NCBI GenBank assembly: GCA_900766195.1 | Contig: CAAFUN010000045.1 | Coordinates: 14,049-78,048, forward strand | From: an uncultured Bacteroides sp. | Lineage (GTDB): Bacteria > Bacteroidota > Bacteroidia > Bacteroidales > Bacteroidaceae | Reading direction: 5' to 3' | Length of the DNA: 64,000 nt | Part shown: piece by piece, positions 62,242 to 64,000 of the stretch | Numbering within the stretch: the first letter of the stretch is position 1 | Layout: the number at the start of each line of letters is the position of its first letter | Made by a program: the position numbers and the translations under genes | The notes under the pieces: model-generated | What the model saw: the letters and a program-made list of their open reading frames with translations, nothing else | The model's database searches: none | What the model was told of the DNA's origin: nothing

Positions 62242-63912
62242 ATGAATACGATTAAAAAGATAACATTCCTATCCATCTTATCTCTTTCTTTAGCAGGGTG
62301 TGATTTGGATACAAAACCCTATCAATCAATTGATGTTGACCAACTAACTTCTGGCAATGTAGAGACCTTGACATTAGGCACATATGCTTACATGAAATCT
62401 AATAATGGTATCATGAGGTCTGCACATTATTTTGGAGAATATGGCAGTGACAATTTAGCATTAAGCGGTTCTACTACAGATCCTTTAATGAATATATACA
62501 ATTATCTTCGTACTACCAACAACTCACGTATTGCTGATATTTGGTCTTACTCTTATAAGACAATTATCAATATTAATGCAACGTTGGAAGTTGCTCCCGA
62601 AGGTAAATCGAAGGATTCAGATATAATTATCGGAGAAAATTATTTTTTGCGTGCTTATCACTACTTTACCTTAGTAAATGTTTTCAGTCAACCTTATATT
62701 AATCATCCAGAGACGAATTTGGGAGTACCTATCAAGCTTACTACTTCACTCGATGATTTTCCAGCACGTGCAACGGTTAAAGAAGTGTATGATCAGATTG
62801 AAAAGGATTTATTGAAGGCAATTGAATTGATGGATATTCCTGAAGGGTCTACAACACGACCTAAAAATAGTTGTTATGCAAGTAAAGAAGTGGCAGAAGC
62901 TCTTTTATCACGTGTATATCTATATATGGAACGCTGGGATAAGGTATTGGAATATACTAATAAAGTCATAAATTCAGGAAGATATAAATTGCTGGAAGGA
63001 GATAAGTATAAAGCATATCCAACGTTCGTTCCGGAAGAAAATTCCGAAACTATTTTTGCTGTACGTTACACGAAGGATGTAGATTATCTACCGGATTATC
63101 GTCCATATATGATTGGTAGCATGTATGCTGAAATAGATGATGATGGTTGGGGGGAAATGTATCCATCTGACTCTTATCTGAGATTATTGGATTTACATCC
63201 GGAAGACTTACGGCAGACATTTATTCATAAGCAGACGGTGAAAAACGGGAAATTTTGGTTTATCTATAATAGCAAGAATAATACATATGTAAAAGTGTCG
63301 GTTACGAAGATAGGAACTGGCTATACAATTAATAATCCGGAAGGATATCAGTCTGCAGTAGTCACTAAAGAAGAGTATCATGGTGGAACAGCATATACTG
63401 TAACGGCAGCAGATGGTACAAAATATTATGGTCGCGTCGAAGAGGAAACTGATACAAGGAATGACTATCCGAAATATTATATATACAAATGTTCGTTACA
63501 AGAAGGACAAGCTCAATTATGGTCTCCGGTAGTTTCTCGTCTTGCAGAAATGTATCTCAATAGAGCAGAAGCGAAGTTTCATCTAAATGACTTGCAAGGT
63601 GCACTGGATGATGTAAATCTCATTAGGCAGAGGGCCGGTATTCCCGAATGGACATTGGGAAATCTTCCTGAAGGTACATCTGTTCTAGATGTTACCTTAG
63701 AAGAACGTCGCTTGGAACTTGCATTTGAGGCTCAACGCAGATTTGATGTTTACCGGAATAGACAGAATCTTAACAGGAACTATCCTGGTGGACATATTTC
63801 ATCGGGTGGTCCCATTACTGTCATGTATGATGATAAGGCGATTGTTGAGTACATTCCTCAGAGTGAAATGTTAGCTTATCCGAAACAAGGAGTATTGGTA
63901 CAGAATCCTTAA
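62242..63912 (+). CDS. SusD/RagB-family nutrient-binding lipoprotein
   Basis: A 556-residue surface lipoprotein (lipobox SLAGC, Cys20, then DLDTKPY). SusD marks include ENYFLRAYHYFTLVNVFSQPY, the TPR-like helices of the N-terminal half, and the C-terminal LVLEERRLELAFEAQRR-type motif (here VTLEERRLELAFEAQRRFD). It caps the SusC barrel and binds the incoming nutrient. The frame could open at a TTG at 62224, but the ATG at 62242 gives the expected short lipoprotein signal. The open frame ends 45 bases before a possible insertion sequence. Confidence 0.95.
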   Translation: MNTIKKITFLSILSLSLAGCDLDTKPYQSIDVDQLTSGNVETLTLGTYAYMKSNNGIMRSAHYFGEYGSDNLALSGSTTDPLMNIYNYLRTTNNSRIADIWSYSYKTIININATLEVAPEGKSKDSDIIIGENYFLRAYHYFTLVNVFSQPYINHPETNLGVPIKLTTSLDDFPARATVKEVYDQIEKDLLKAIELMDIPEGSTTRPKNSCYASKEVAEALLSRVYLYMERWDKVLEYTNKVINSGRYKLLEGDKYKAYPTFVPEENSETIFAVRYTKDVDYLPDYRPYMIGSMYAEIDDDGWGEMYPSDSYLRLLDLHPEDLRQTFIHKQTVKNGKFWFIYNSKNNTYVKVSVTKIGTGYTINNPEGYQSAVVTKEEYHGGTAYTVTAADGTKYYGRVEEETDTRNDYPKYYIYKCSLQEGQAQLWSPVVSRLAEMYLNRAEAKFHLNDLQGALDDVNLIRQRAGIPEWTLGNLPEGTSVLDVTLEERRLELAFEAQRRFDVYRNRQNLNRNYPGGHISSGGPITVMYDDKAIVEYIPQSEMLAYPKQGVLVQNP

Positions 63913-63956
63913 TATCAAATTTAATATAGATAGGTTCATTGCTGTCCGGAGAAATT

Positions 63957-64000
63957 TTACCACAGCTTAAGCTGCGTAGGCCCATCACCCTCCGGAACAT
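63957..64000 (-). CDS. Possible 3' end of an insertion-sequence transposase (partial)
   Basis: On the minus strand the last 14 codons of a frame entering from the right read VPEGDGPTQLKLW and stop at TAA (63957-63959). The 24 bases left of the stop include CCGGACAGCAATG, which could be the tip of a terminal inverted repeat. The ending and the close position to susD suggest an IS4-like element inserted behind susD, but I have too little sequence to be sure. Confidence 0.35.
   Translation of the reverse strand, partial: VPEGDGPTQLKLW

Noticed and set aside
1..64000. CRISPR arrays, rRNA genes, prophage or integrative element
   Set aside because: No regularly spaced direct repeats of CRISPR size, no rRNA sequence, and no integrase or phage structural genes were seen.

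Overview
The window looks like a chromosomal segment of a Bacteroides-type organism (phylum Bacteroidota). The evidence is a SusC/SusD pair with an ECF sigma/FecR circuit, promoters with the TAnnTTTG -7 element typical of Bacteroides, almost no Shine-Dalgarno sequences, many lipoproteins with acidic residues after the lipid-modified cysteine, and a glycine-lipid acyltransferase pair beside mraZ. I cannot name the species.

Bases 1-6.1 kb hold housekeeping genes: a TPR lipoprotein (running off the left edge) and dut on the minus strand, dgt on the plus strand, a GlsA/GlsB-like acyltransferase pair on the minus strand, and a small ECF sigma gene. A ~490-base gap follows, with a terminator, an 11-bp repeat family forming a long inverted repeat, and two MraZ boxes. 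From 6.6 to 23.0 kb lies the division and cell wall (dcw) cluster, all on the plus strand: mraZ, rsmH, ftsL-like, ftsI, murE, mraY, murD, ftsW, murG, murC, ftsQ, ftsA, ftsZ and a yqeY-like gene. It ends in a strong hairpin. Its genes synthesise lipid II precursors from UDP-MurNAc-Ala to the MurG step and build the septal machine.

From 23.2 to 32.2 kb come a PagL-like outer membrane lipid A deacylase, tRNA-Leu(UAG), an S41 protease lipoprotein, a probable DUF3316 protein, a topoisomerase IV/gyrase A subunit, an EamA transporter, and a LiaF-like/LytTR pair.

From 32.5 to 49.9 kb is the most unusual region. A minus-strand ECF sigma gene lies opposite a FecR anti-sigma gene. The FecR gene is followed by a tightly packed set: an STN-type TonB-dependent receptor, two surface lipoproteins (one with a DUF4397 domain), three fasciclin-domain lipoproteins, an Oar-like outer membrane barrel that lacks its own plug, and a lipoprotein with five IPT/TIG domains and an NHL-like propeller. 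No SusD and no carbohydrate-active enzyme is present. I infer a self-regulated outer membrane adhesion or uptake complex of unknown ligand.

From 50.0 to 56.8 kb are an AraC regulator with an NmrA-type oxidoreductase, a ~970-base gap with two unusual palindromic repeat elements, an ABC-F ATPase, glycyl-tRNA synthetase and an FKBP-type lipoprotein. From 56.9 to 63.9 kb is a classic ECF sigma - FecR - SusC - SusD locus. Just past susD, the last bases look like the 3' end of an insertion sequence on the minus strand.
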